Source: Lentisphaeria bacterium
Lineage (GTDB): Bacteria > Verrucomicrobiota > Lentisphaeria > Victivallales > Victivallaceae
DNA: 64,000 nucleotides
NCBI GenBank assembly: GCA_900768505.1
Contig: CAAGED010000032.1
Location: 1-64,000, forward strand
Direction: 5' to 3'
The translations under genes were made by a program, and so were the position numbers. Positions 51,462-61,278 of the stretch are shown here, piece by piece. Position 1 is the first letter of the stretch. Every line of letters starts with the position of its first letter. Below the pieces are notes generated by a model. It made no database searches. It was given only the letters and a program-made list of their open reading frames with translations, and was not told where the DNA came from.

Positions 51462-53624
51462 TTAAACCAGTTGCGTTGAAGCCGTGAATTCTGCCGTGGA
51501 ATCCAAGCCGACGGCAATTTTTATTTCACCTTTCTCCAATAAGAATTCACCATCCGGCGAATAATATCCCAACGATTCCGGAGCTACCGTGAAAATCATT
51601 TCAACGCTCTCATTTGGAGCAAGTTCGAATTTGGAAAATCCGGCCAACTCCCGCATTGGGCGGGCGTATTCAGCTCGTGGATCGGCAATGTAACACTGCA
51701 ATACGCAACTGCCGCGTCGGGAGCCGATGTTGCGAACCCGCGCCCGGACTGGCAGTGATTCTCCGCAATTTATGCTTGGAGGTGCTGTCACATCGCTAAT
51801 TTCAAAGGCAGTGTAACCTAAGCCGAAACCAAAAGGATAGAGCGGGGCAAAATCATCGTCGCAGTAGTAATTATATCTAGGCTGAAATTCGATGGTTTTT
51901 CCGGGAAATTTCCGATTGTAGTAAATCGGAATTTGGCCGGTGCAGCGGGGTACGGTAATTGGAAAACGCCCGCCAGGCTCCGCATCGCCGAAAATGACAT
52001 CACATACCGCCCTTGCACACTCTGAACCGCCGTGCCAACTGTAAAGTATCGCTTCCGCCGTCTCTTCTGCCGGCGGAATCGGCAGTGGGCGACCGGAAGT
52101 GCAGACCACAATCATTGGTTTTCCCAATCTGGTCAGTGCGGCGATAAATTCGTTCTGCCCCGGCGGCAATTCATACCGGGTGATGTTGCGTGCTTCTCCG
52201 GTACGCATATAACTCTCGCCGACGCAGCAGATAATTAAATCGCATTCGGCGGCAAATATTAGTTGTGCATCGCTAAGCTGGCACTCCGGAATCAAAAAAT
52301 TAACCCCTTCAATCTCCCGGAAAGCCTCCGCTAAGGTGGCGGTAGTACTGGTTTGACTGCCAAGTGCCCAGGCTCCCTGTAAGGCGGAACGTTCATAAAT
52401 CATTGGTCCGCAGATAATTATTTTCTTTTGGGATTTTTTTAGCTCATTCCGGTCAAGCGGCAGAATGTGATTTTTATTTTTAGCCAGTACCATTCCGGCT
52501 GCGGCCTGGGTGCGCACTAATTTGCGATGGGCATCGCAGAAAAGCAGTTCATCCCGGCGCTTGGGGTCGGTATATGGTTGTTCAAAGAGCCCGGCACGAA
52601 ATTTCATGCGCAAAATCGCCCGGACATACTCATCCAGTTTGGTTAAACTTAGGTGGCCGCTGTCGAGCAGTTTTTTGCCATATTTATTCAATAAATTGAC
52701 CACCATTTCAACATTGATTCCAGCCTGAAACGCCTTGGCGGCTGCATCAAATTCATCTTGAGCCGCACCGTGGAATTCCACCTGCTCTGTGGAGTTGTAA
52801 TCGCTGACCACCACGCCGTCAAAATGCCACTTTTTCCGCAGTACCTCACGAAGTAGAAATTCACTGCTGCTTGACGGTGTCCCGTTGGTGACTTGAAAAC
52901 TGCTCATCAACGAATTGACTCCGGCATCCACCGCTGCTTTAAAAGGAGGCAAAACCATGTTGAAAAGGGTGTATTTACTTATTTCACTGCAATCGTAATC
53001 ACGTCCCCCCTCAGCATAACCATACCCGGCAAAGTGTTTCACACAACTGCGCAGACATTCCCGTGGATTTGGGTTGGTGGATTGAAAACCATTCACTGCT
53101 GCTGCAGCAAGTATTCCGGCCAAATATGGATCTTCTCCAAATGTTTCAATTACTCGTCCCCAGCGAGGATCGTGGGTAATATCCACCATTGGCGCAAATG
53201 TCCAATGTACTCCCTGCGAGGCAGCTTCCCGGGCCGCCATGGCGGCACTTTGCCGTATCAATTCCGGATCCCAGGCGGCGGCCTGTGCCAATGGAATCGG
53301 CGCCACGGTGCGGTGTCCGTGAATAACATCCAGTCCCACAATTATCGGAATGCCAAGTCTGGATTCCTCTACGGCGGTTTTTTGCTGCCGATTGAGCTCC
53401 GTTAAATCCACTGTTATCCAATCCAAGGGCTGCCAGGGGGAGAAAAAGCCAATGCGGAATCCGACGTTACCTGCTCGAATGTCCTGCAAATAATCCTTTT
53501 CGGTGGGGTATTCCCGTCCGGAAACCATTCTCATTTGGCCGATTTTTTCATCCAGTGTCATTCGTTGCAGCAGGTCGTCGACCCGTTCTTCGACAGTATA
53601 TTGGGGATTTTTGTAAATTTCCAT
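51462..53624 (-). CDS. beta-glucosidase-like glycoside hydrolase family 3
   Basis: A 720-residue GH3 enzyme. The N-terminal barrel holds the nucleophile D275 (VVVSDYNS) and KHFAGYGYAEGGRDY; the second domain carries NKNHILPLD and a Glu-bearing CVGESYMRTGEA (candidate acid/base). A fibronectin-like C-terminal domain (VRARVRNIGSRRGSCVLQCYI) completes the BglX-type order. No signal peptide seen, so cytoplasmic action on imported oligosaccharides is likely. Substrate linkage is not readable. Confidence 0.92.
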   Translation of the reverse strand: MEIYKNPQYTVEERVDDLLQRMTLDEKIGQMRMVSGREYPTEKDYLQDIRAGNVGFRIGFFSPWQPLDWITVDLTELNRQQKTAVEESRLGIPIIVGLDVIHGHRTVAPIPLAQAAAWDPELIRQSAAMAAREAASQGVHWTFAPMVDITHDPRWGRVIETFGEDPYLAGILAAAAVNGFQSTNPNPRECLRSCVKHFAGYGYAEGGRDYDCSEISKYTLFNMVLPPFKAAVDAGVNSLMSSFQVTNGTPSSSSEFLLREVLRKKWHFDGVVVSDYNSTEQVEFHGAAQDEFDAAAKAFQAGINVEMVVNLLNKYGKKLLDSGHLSLTKLDEYVRAILRMKFRAGLFEQPYTDPKRRDELLFCDAHRKLVRTQAAAGMVLAKNKNHILPLDRNELKKSQKKIIICGPMIYERSALQGAWALGSQTSTTATLAEAFREIEGVNFLIPECQLSDAQLIFAAECDLIICCVGESYMRTGEARNITRYELPPGQNEFIAALTRLGKPMIVVCTSGRPLPIPPAEETAEAILYSWHGGSECARAVCDVIFGDAEPGGRFPITVPRCTGQIPIYYNRKFPGKTIEFQPRYNYYCDDDFAPLYPFGFGLGYTAFEISDVTAPPSINCGESLPVRARVRNIGSRRGSCVLQCYIADPRAEYARPMRELAGFSKFELAPNESVEMIFTVAPESLGYYSPDGEFLLEKGEIKIAVGLDSTAEFTASTQLV

Positions 53625-53665
53625 ATTCTTTACTTGTGATTAGTTGGAATAATAATAAAACCGGT

Positions 53666-55576
53666 TTATTTTTGTTTATCGGAGTCGTAGATCATTGCAA
53701 AAAATTTTGGCAGCCGAGCCGGCAAAATCCGTTCCAGCAGTTTGGCAACCTCCAGTTTTGACGTTTGACGATATTTTGCAGGCAAAACAAAAATGTTGGC
53801 GAAATCATACAGCTCTAAAAACAGCTGCCAGTGTTTTTGGGGGTCGAATACCTCCCAGATTATAATGTCAAAATTGCTCATTATTTTTCTAAAATTATTC
53901 AATTGCGTGGTGGTCGGCGGTGAAACAAAAGCCAGATCGTTAAGGTTGAAATAAAGAGCACCGGCAGCATCCGGCGTGGGCAATTCATCGCTGATGCCGT
54001 AAATCACGTCATTAATTAAGTGTTGTGATTTATCGCCCAATTCGTGTTCTTCCAGATTTCTTATGAATTTGTAGTTAAGATTTTCTTTTACATAAAGGAT
54101 TTCAAAAATCTCCTGATACAGGTGGCTGGTTGTTCCGTCAGGGTCATTTATCGGAGCTACTAAAACGATAAGCGGCCGCTGGGCATCTTTCAGAAAATTT
54201 TTTCCCGCACTCACGGCTTCCTGAAGCGCACTGTAATATTCGGCACGATTATCAGTCGAAAATATCGGAATATTGCCTAAATAGTTAATATGTAATGCCT
54301 GCTCAATATCTGTTCTGGAACGTATTGTCAAGTTAAAAGCCTCAATGGCCATGACGATAAAAAATCCGATAATTCCTCCCGCCATCACTCCAACAAAGGT
54401 GAACAACATTACTTTTCGCGGCAGTGGACTGTTGGGAATTTTTGCCTCTTCCTGAATACTGATGTCAAGATAAGAACCGTTAAGAAAATCGTTGAGATTT
54501 TTCAGACTGTTCTCCTCTGAGCTCAGGTCGCTGTTTTTGACGTTGATTTGTTCCCGGTATGAATTCATTTGCGGCGAAAAAACACTCAGTAACTCATTAT
54601 TTATTCCCAGCATTATATCAGAATTGCTTTTTAAGGCGTTATTTGCTTCGTTTAATTCGGCTTTAGCCAGGTTCAGCTGAGATTGCAAATCCAAATACTC
54701 CGGGTTGGGGCCGGTCACCACCTTGCCCTGGGTTTCCTGCTTTTTTCTTGCTTCATCTTCTAGATGTTTCACCAGCAATATTTGATTTTGAACCCGCGGA
54801 TTTTTTTCCGTATATTTTTGACGCAGGTTTTCCAATGCAAATTTTGCTTCAGTAAGCTGCTGAGCGCCGCTGGAGTAAGTTTCTGAGTATTTAACAACTT
54901 CCGGCGGAATTTTTTTCATTCGCTGGGCAAGATCGTCCACGCGTTTGGTTAGAATATCCAGGTATATATCATTGCTGCGCCGCTTTAATTCGCTGATCTC
55001 GTTTTTCAGACGGGCAATGTTGCGCTTGCGATCGTCAATACTGCTGAGCAAGGTTCGGCTTATGGCATTCTTGTAGTCGTCAATAAATACCTGCGCCAGG
55101 GTATTTGCCAGCTTTGCCGCCTGTTCAGGAGTGCGTGATACGGCGCGAATCACGAAGTAATTAGATTTTTTTTCCGGTGTGACCGCAAATGTGTTGAACA
55201 TGGCATTCTGGTTGAATTTTAAGTTCAGCCGCTTGGCGGTTTCATGTAAATTTTTGTACGATTTCACCATGAGCAGAATATCGTTGAGGCGAAAAGGGTT
55301 GTACTCTTTGGGCAAGTCGCTGCGCCGTAAATCGTAGACATCGTGCCGCATCAGTGAACAACTGCTGGTGTATACCTTGGGGATAAAAAAGAAACGATAG
55401 CAAAAGAGAATGCATCCCAGTAACACAACGCATATTGCGATTATATACCAATATTTTGCCAGATTGGAGATCCAGCAAGAAAAATCTCTGATCAGAATGT
55501 CACTTTTGCTGAAGCCGTTTTCTGGTGATGTTGGGATATTATTGTCATTATTCGGGTTGTTGTTATCTAAATACAT
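53666..55576 (-). CDS. polysaccharide co-polymerase with a degenerate tyrosine-kinase-like domain
   Basis: A 636-residue Wzz/GumC-type protein: membrane helix 1 (about 43-64), a long periplasmic coiled coil (about 165-370), a Pro-rich exit (IPNSPLPRK), helix 2 (about 388-412), then a cytoplasmic domain (about 450-636) like BY-kinases. The kinase part lacks Walker A: where GEGKT is expected it reads PINDPDGTTSH, and no Tyr cluster ends the protein. So it should control chain length without kinase activity. Other polysaccharide genes are absent nearby. Confidence 0.82.
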   Translation of the reverse strand: MYLDNNNPNNDNNIPTSPENGFSKSDILIRDFSCWISNLAKYWYIIAICVVLLGCILFCYRFFFIPKVYTSSCSLMRHDVYDLRRSDLPKEYNPFRLNDILLMVKSYKNLHETAKRLNLKFNQNAMFNTFAVTPEKKSNYFVIRAVSRTPEQAAKLANTLAQVFIDDYKNAISRTLLSSIDDRKRNIARLKNEISELKRRSNDIYLDILTKRVDDLAQRMKKIPPEVVKYSETYSSGAQQLTEAKFALENLRQKYTEKNPRVQNQILLVKHLEDEARKKQETQGKVVTGPNPEYLDLQSQLNLAKAELNEANNALKSNSDIMLGINNELLSVFSPQMNSYREQINVKNSDLSSEENSLKNLNDFLNGSYLDISIQEEAKIPNSPLPRKVMLFTFVGVMAGGIIGFFIVMAIEAFNLTIRSRTDIEQALHINYLGNIPIFSTDNRAEYYSALQEAVSAGKNFLKDAQRPLIVLVAPINDPDGTTSHLYQEIFEILYVKENLNYKFIRNLEEHELGDKSQHLINDVIYGISDELPTPDAAGALYFNLNDLAFVSPPTTTQLNNFRKIMSNFDIIIWEVFDPQKHWQLFLELYDFANIFVLPAKYRQTSKLEVAKLLERILPARLPKFFAMIYDSDKQK

Positions 55577-55823
55577 TTAAAACGACCTTTATTGGGTATT
55601 TTTTTATTTAATACAAAAAAACACGGCCAGCTCTATTATATCTATAAGCCAATGTCAGAATTAAATCTACATGGTAGTATATCCGTTGTAAATTAAAAAA
55701 CAAATTCCTTTTTGATTTTTTTTACAATTAAACACTTTTTTTTAATATAAAAGTAAAAAGTTCATTAATTTTGATTCAGCGGCACAATACGACAGTATTA
55801 CCCATAATGTTTGTCGCAATTTT

Positions 55824-57626
55824 CTATTGCAATTTATTTTGCAGTTGTGTAACAATTTCGTCAAACAAACCTAACGCCGATTTTACCGCCGTCGGGTGAC
55901 TTAAATCAACTCCGGCCATTTGCATTATGTCCAGTACATCCATTGAGTCGCCGGCTTTCAAAAAATTAAGATAATTGGTCAGTTTGACAGCATCGCCGCT
56001 GAGAATATTGTTTGACAGCTGCAATGCTGCGGACATCCCGGTTGCATATTTGTAAACGTAGAAATCATAATAAAAATGCGGAATACGTTCCCATTCGCAG
56101 GCGATCAATGCATCGGCTTTTACCGCCGGACCGTAATAAAGCTGATTCAATGCCGCGTACTCTTTATCCAGCACTTCGGCGGTAAGGGGAATGTCGTCCG
56201 CTGAAATCTCATGAATTTTCAGTTCAAATTCCGCAAATTGAGTCTGCCGGAAAATTGTGCCGCGGATTTCGTCCAGCAAATGAGTCAGCAGATAAACCTC
56301 CACCTCATGATTGCCCTGATATTTCTTCATTAAGTAATTATGCAACAACAATTCAGCGGTGGTGGAAGCCACTTCTGCCACAAAAATGCTGTAATTTGCG
56401 TAGTGATATTTCTGATACTTGTTGGAAAAATAGGAGTGCATGGAGTGTCCCAGTTCATGAGCCAGGGTGAATACATCATTCAGCGTGCCGTTGAAATTCA
56501 GCAGTAAATACGGGTTGCTGTCGAAACAGCCGCTGGAGTAGGCTCCGGAGCGTTTTCCCTTGCATTCCAATACGTCAATCCAGCGTTCAGCAAAAGCCCG
56601 GTCCAAAGCGTTTTGATACTCTTCTCCCATAACACCTAATGCTGCCCGCACCAGTTCACACGCTTCATGATAGGTGAATTTCAGTGAACACTCCGCCTGC
56701 AGCGGATTGTAAATATCATACATGTCCAAGCTGTCAAGTTTCATCACTTCAGCCCGCAGCTCCATGTAGCGATGCAGTGCCGGGAGGCTTTCATGAACCG
56801 CCTCAATCAACGCATGGTAGACGCTTTCCGGCACGTTGTCTTCAAAAAGCGAAGCGGCTAGTGCGGAGTCGTAATGACGCAGGTCGGCATCCAGAACATG
56901 ATATTTTACCGTAGCGTCCAAAGTGGAGGCAATGGTGTTGCGCAGTGCCTTGTGGGTTTCGAACATTGCCTCAAAGGCGGTGCGGCGAACTTCCCGTTTG
57001 GGTGATTCCAAAAAATTGCGGTAGTTGCCGTGGGAGAGTTCGATTTTCCGCCCCTGTTCGTCATCAATGGTTGGAAAACGCATATCGGCATTGCACAAAG
57101 TGGAGTAGGTGGAGCCGGCAGAACCCAAAACATCGGAAAACATGGCCAGAATGCGCTCTTCCTTGCTGCTCAGTGTGTGTGCCCGTTCCCGGAGCAGTTC
57201 TTCGATGGAGCGGCGATAGAATGCTAATTCCGGAGCTTTTAGATATTCATCGATAGTTTTCTGGGAAAGCGCCATAAATTCGGGGTCGAACCAGGCGGTT
57301 TCGCCGCCGATTTCGGCAAATTTTGCGGAGGCGCGTTCCAGATATGATTTATTTTGGTTGTTGGCGAGGTCCTCGTCAGCCCGGAGGTGGGCGAAAACAT
57401 AAACTTTTTCTGACAGCCGTTCCAGCTCGTCGGATTTTTCAATTGCCGCCTTCAAGGTAGCGGCGGATTCACCCAGCCGCCCCTGAAATTGATTGAACCC
57501 TGTCAGTAAATCATCCAATCGGGCAAAATCTTTTTCCCAATCGGCAAAAGATGAATACAATACACTCAAATCCCAAGTCATATTTTCCGGCAACTGATTG
57601 CGCAATGGTAATTTTATTTCGTCCAT
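55824..57626 (-). CDS. pepF: oligoendopeptidase F, M3 family
   Basis: A 600-residue zinc metallopeptidase. HELGH (390-394) provides two zinc ligands and the catalytic Glu; the third ligand is the Glu in FVAEVASTTAELL about 28 residues on. Length and the TWDLSVLY start fit PepF, which cuts peptides of about 7-17 residues in the cytoplasm. ATG 57626 is preferred to a TTG at 57635. Confidence 0.93.
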   Translation of the reverse strand: MDEIKLPLRNQLPENMTWDLSVLYSSFADWEKDFARLDDLLTGFNQFQGRLGESAATLKAAIEKSDELERLSEKVYVFAHLRADEDLANNQNKSYLERASAKFAEIGGETAWFDPEFMALSQKTIDEYLKAPELAFYRRSIEELLRERAHTLSSKEERILAMFSDVLGSAGSTYSTLCNADMRFPTIDDEQGRKIELSHGNYRNFLESPKREVRRTAFEAMFETHKALRNTIASTLDATVKYHVLDADLRHYDSALAASLFEDNVPESVYHALIEAVHESLPALHRYMELRAEVMKLDSLDMYDIYNPLQAECSLKFTYHEACELVRAALGVMGEEYQNALDRAFAERWIDVLECKGKRSGAYSSGCFDSNPYLLLNFNGTLNDVFTLAHELGHSMHSYFSNKYQKYHYANYSIFVAEVASTTAELLLHNYLMKKYQGNHEVEVYLLTHLLDEIRGTIFRQTQFAEFELKIHEISADDIPLTAEVLDKEYAALNQLYYGPAVKADALIACEWERIPHFYYDFYVYKYATGMSAALQLSNNILSGDAVKLTNYLNFLKAGDSMDVLDIMQMAGVDLSHPTAVKSALGLFDEIVTQLQNKLQ

Positions 57627-57957
57627 ATATCTCAAGCTCCGATAATTTAGTAATCATCATAAAATGTGCTCCCCATAATGCCTGAATTTAGCGTGCTGCT
57701 TATTCTGCTTTACCTCCAGCATCCGGCAAACCGGCTGTTTCAAATAATTACAGAACGGCGGCAGGGAGATTGCCTTTTTTCTGAAAAGTATAAAACCCTT
57801 TCGACTATAATATATATTGTCTTTTTTGAAAAACAACAAAAATAATTCATTTTCCGGCGAAACAGTTGTAAATAAAACCTTTTAACGTTTGTATTATTGA
57901 GTAAACAGCGCTAAATTATAGTGTTATTTCATATAATTTAAAGTCTGGGGGTTATCC
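57627..57957. other. divergent pepF / metG intergenic region
   Basis: About 331 bases. A 60-codon minus-strand frame (57657-57839) lacks a ribosome site and resemblance to any family, so I do not call it. Candidate -10 sequences TATAGT (about 57916) and TATAAT (about 57935) face metG without strong -35 elements. Confidence 0.4.
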
Positions 57958-59910
57958 ATGAATAATAAGTTTTATATCACCACACCAATCTACTACGTCA
58001 ACGATAAACCGCATATCGGGCATGCCTATACTACCGTTTTTGCCGATGTGCTGGCCCGCTATCATCGTTCCCTGGGAATGCCTACCTTCTTTCTCACCGG
58101 AACGGACGAACACGGTCAAAAGGTTCAGCGGGCGGCTGAGCAGAAACACATGACGCCGCAGGAGCAGTGCGACTCCACGGTGGTGCGTTTTCAGGAGTTG
58201 TGGGACAAGTTGGGCATTACAAATGACTACTTCATCCGCACGACCAATCCGGATCACAAAAAGGTGGTTCAGGAGGTGTTGCAGGATCTTTTTGACCGTG
58301 ATTTGATTTATAAGGCGGAATATAAAGGCTGGTATTGTGTGCCGGATGAACGCTTCTTTACCGAAAAGGATTTAGTGGATGGCAAGTGTCCGGAGTGCGG
58401 TCGGGAGGTTACTGAAATTATCGAATCCAACTACTTCTTCCGGATGAGCAAATATCAGGATTGGCTGATCGAATATATCGAAAAACACCCCGATTTCATC
58501 ATGCCGCCGTTTCGGGCCAATGAAACATTGGGCTTCCTCAAACGCCCGTTGGCCGACCTCTGTATTTCCCGGCCTAAAAACCGACTCTCCTGGGGAATCG
58601 AGCTGCCATTTGACAAGGATTATGTCTGTTACGTCTGGTTTGACGCATTGATCAACTACATTTCCGGCGTGGGATACCGCAAAGACGATGAAATGTTCAA
58701 GAAATGGTGGCCGGCATCTTATCACCTGATTGGCAAGGATATTTTGACTACCCATACCGTTTATTGGCCCACCATGTTAAAGGCGATGAATGTGGAATTG
58801 CCGAAAACCATTTTTGCCCACGGCTGGTGGTTGACCGGGCGGGATAAAATGAGTAAATCCCTGGGCAATGTAATTAATCCCATGGATATGATTGAACGTT
58901 GCGGCGTGGATGCTTTCCGTTATTATCTAATTGCCGAAATGTCTCCGGGGCAGGATGCTTCGTTTACCGAGGAGGCGTTTGTGAACCGCTATAATTGCGA
59001 TTTGGCCAATGATTTAGGTAATTTACTCAGCCGGGTGGTCAAGATGACTTTCCGGGGCAGCAATGGAGTGATTCCTGCTCCAGGAGTTTTTGCCGGGGAG
59101 GAAGATGAACTTGTTGCTATGCTGAACAACGCAGTTGTCGGCATGAAAAATTCCATTGCTGACATGAAGCTGGATCAGGGCATTGCCGCAGTAATGAATG
59201 CGGTCAGAGCCGGAAATCGTTATTTGGAGCGTACCGCCCCATGGAGTTTGGCTAAGCAGGGCAAGCAGGATAAGCTTAATACCGTTTTGGCGTTGGCGGC
59301 GGAGGCGTTGCGGCAGTGTGCAATTCTGCTGCAGCCGGTAATGCCGGAGAAGATGGGAGAATTGTTGCGGGCATTGGGCATGAAAGAGGAGGAGATCAAA
59401 CATTGTACGTTTGATTTGATTAACCAGAAGTTTCCGCTTACCGGCAGGCAGATGCAGGACGTGGAAGGGCTTTTCCCCCGTATTGTAGAAGAGAAAAAGC
59501 CGGCTGCTGCCGTTGTTGTCAAGGCGGAGGAGAAGGTTGAAAAGAAAAAAGTCAAAGTCGAAAGTGCTTCAAGTGAGCCGATTCCAGGTGTGATAACCAT
59601 TGATGAATTTTTCAAGGCGACTTTGAAGACTGCTAAAGTAATTGCCGCGGAGCGGGTTGAGGGGGCTGATAAGTTATTAAGGCTGCAAATTGAAATTGGT
59701 AGTGAAAATCGCCAGATTGTTGCCGGAGTGGCTAAATATTATACGCCTGAAGAGATGGTCGGCCGTATCATTGTTGTAGTGGCTAATTTAAAGCCCTGCA
59801 AGATTCGCGGAATTGAGTCGCAGGGGATGTTGCTGGCCGCTAAAGCCGGCGATAAATTAGTTTTGGTAACCACCGCCGGAGAGATTGAATCCGGAGCGAA
59901 TGTAGGTTAA
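57958..59910 (+). CDS. metG: methionyl-tRNA synthetase with C-terminal tRNA-binding domain
   Basis: A 650-residue class I synthetase. HIGH (19-22) and KMSKS (297-301) motifs, and one CPEC pair (near 143) in the connective domain. The C-terminal OB-fold (about 545-650: FFKATLKTAKVIAAERVEGADKLL ... GIESQGMLLAAK) is the Trbp111-like dimer and tRNA-binding part. A Lys/Glu/Ala linker precedes it. A GGGGG sequence lies 7 bases from ATG 57958. Confidence 0.96.
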   Translation: MNNKFYITTPIYYVNDKPHIGHAYTTVFADVLARYHRSLGMPTFFLTGTDEHGQKVQRAAEQKHMTPQEQCDSTVVRFQELWDKLGITNDYFIRTTNPDHKKVVQEVLQDLFDRDLIYKAEYKGWYCVPDERFFTEKDLVDGKCPECGREVTEIIESNYFFRMSKYQDWLIEYIEKHPDFIMPPFRANETLGFLKRPLADLCISRPKNRLSWGIELPFDKDYVCYVWFDALINYISGVGYRKDDEMFKKWWPASYHLIGKDILTTHTVYWPTMLKAMNVELPKTIFAHGWWLTGRDKMSKSLGNVINPMDMIERCGVDAFRYYLIAEMSPGQDASFTEEAFVNRYNCDLANDLGNLLSRVVKMTFRGSNGVIPAPGVFAGEEDELVAMLNNAVVGMKNSIADMKLDQGIAAVMNAVRAGNRYLERTAPWSLAKQGKQDKLNTVLALAAEALRQCAILLQPVMPEKMGELLRALGMKEEEIKHCTFDLINQKFPLTGRQMQDVEGLFPRIVEEKKPAAAVVVKAEEKVEKKKVKVESASSEPIPGVITIDEFFKATLKTAKVIAAERVEGADKLLRLQIEIGSENRQIVAGVAKYYTPEEMVGRIIVVVANLKPCKIRGIESQGMLLAAKAGDKLVLVTTAGEIESGANVG

Positions 59911-59937
59911 TTATTTTTTGAAAAATAATTTTTTTAC

Positions 59938-59973
59938 GGCGCGGAAGTTAATAGCTTCTGCGTCTTTTTTTTT
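59938..59973 (+). terminator. terminator after metG
   Basis: CGCGGAAG (59940-59947) pairs with CTTCTGCG (59955-59962), followed by a run of nine T. An AT-only hairpin with its own T-run (about 59911-59936) precedes it, giving a double terminator. Confidence 0.85.
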
Positions 59974-60358
59974 ATTTGTAAGAAAAGTATTTTTTTTGAA
60001 TTTATTGATTTGAAGTATATTAGGGCTGGGGATATACTAAAATTGTCAGTGAATTGGCAGCATGAAATATTTGAAGACTTTATGTTACCGTTTAATTGTT
60101 CCGCAGTCGCTTGGTTATGAAAAATGCGAGGTTGCGCAAGAATAGTGTAAATTTTGCAGTGGCATGATTAATCGACTGCGGAGAGATTAGTTTGTTGTTC
60201 TGATTAGTACTCGCGGTGGAGAGCCGGGGTACCGGTTAGCTCATTGGGTAACAGGCGGCGTGCCGTTTTTTCCCCGCAAAATTATGCTGTGTTCTGCTGT
60301 TGAAATGAGATTTTTTTGTGTTTCGTAGCAATTTTCAGGCTTGACGCCGCAGTTTTTT
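59974..60358. ncRNA. gap with candidate structured RNA
   Basis: About 385 bases without a gene. CCGCAGTCG (60101-60109) and CGACTGCGG (60173-60181) are exact reverse complements enclosing 63 bases with further short pairing. Downstream, CCGG-GGTA-CCGG (about 60222-60233) and a GGC/GCC stem followed by TTTTTT (about 60254-60271) could end a transcript. No promoter is convincing, and no known RNA family is recognised. Confidence 0.3.
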
Positions 60359-61087
60359 TTAGCAGAAAAACGAGACGTACATCAACAATATTGCACCACT
60401 CCACAACAAATTAATCCATGCCGCCTTTTCGCCGTATTTTATTTCACGAGCCGCTTTTAGGATTCCGAAAACTGCCGCAACCATTCCGACTGCGGGGATA
60501 TTGGCCAGCACGGTACATAAATCGTTACCGGTGATTTGGGAGTAACGTATTTGCCGGAGCTTGTCGGAATTTATTGTCCCTGTGGGGTGATTGTAATCGC
60601 GCAATATACGTCGGTAGCGCACTTGGCCGAAAATTAGTCCGGCCACGGCTGCCGGAGAGGCAAATATCACCAGCAGTAAATATATCTCCACAATTGTCGG
60701 AATGTATTCGCCGATTCGTTCACTGAAGTAGAGATAACTGCTTAGCAATACTGCACCGACCGTCAATAATATATACGATCCGAAGCAGAGACGGGAGTTT
60801 TTCAGCGGATGAAATTCCAGTTCTGGAAATTCAATTGCGTGAAGTACCCCGGCAAGGCGCTTGAATGTCAGGAGCGAGTAGAGGGACAATGACAATACCA
60901 GTGTAAACGAAAATATTCGCCACGCCGCAAAATTATTTTGCGCAATCAGTGCCATTAGCGCGGCAAAACAACAACCAATCAGGCTCACCGGAATCAGCAG
61001 AATGGTGATTTTGCACCACCACTGCCACCAATGGGTGGAACAACATATATGAGGGTCCAGATCATTATCGGGAGTCTCTTTTTTCAT
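60359..61087 (-). CDS. hypothetical multi-pass membrane protein
   Basis: A 242-residue protein I do not recognise, with about six hydrophobic helices. The N-terminal 20 residues are soluble and contain HICCSTHWWQWWC, a Cys/His/Trp cluster that might bind metal. A soluble loop (about 155-190, YRRILRDYNHPTGTINSDKLRQIRYSQ) sits before the last two helices. It stands alone between gaps. No clear ribosome site upstream of ATG 61087. Confidence 0.65.
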   Translation of the reverse strand: MKKETPDNDLDPHICCSTHWWQWWCKITILLIPVSLIGCCFAALMALIAQNNFAAWRIFSFTLVLSLSLYSLLTFKRLAGVLHAIEFPELEFHPLKNSRLCFGSYILLTVGAVLLSSYLYFSERIGEYIPTIVEIYLLLVIFASPAAVAGLIFGQVRYRRILRDYNHPTGTINSDKLRQIRYSQITGNDLCTVLANIPAVGMVAAVFGILKAAREIKYGEKAAWINLLWSGAILLMYVSFFC

Positions 61088-61278
61088 AAATGATTTATCG
61101 CATAACGTCAGTACATTTTAACGTTTGCAGGCGAAAAAACCCTTTTTTCTTTAAATTTTTGCACTCGGGATGAAATAAAAAAACTATACCACAAAAGATA
61201 ACCGTGTTTTTATCTAATGCAAGGATTTTATAAAAAAATATCAATGTTGCACGAAGAAGCCGGCTTCGGATGATAAAA

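Noticed and set aside
57657..57839. 60-codon ORF in the pepF/metG gap
   Set aside because: No ribosome site, no domain, and AT-rich composition expected of a promoter region.
60222..60300. tRNA D-arm-like sequence (TTAGCTCATTGGGTA)
   Set aside because: The D-stem does not pair, and there is no anticodon or T-arm; not a tRNA.
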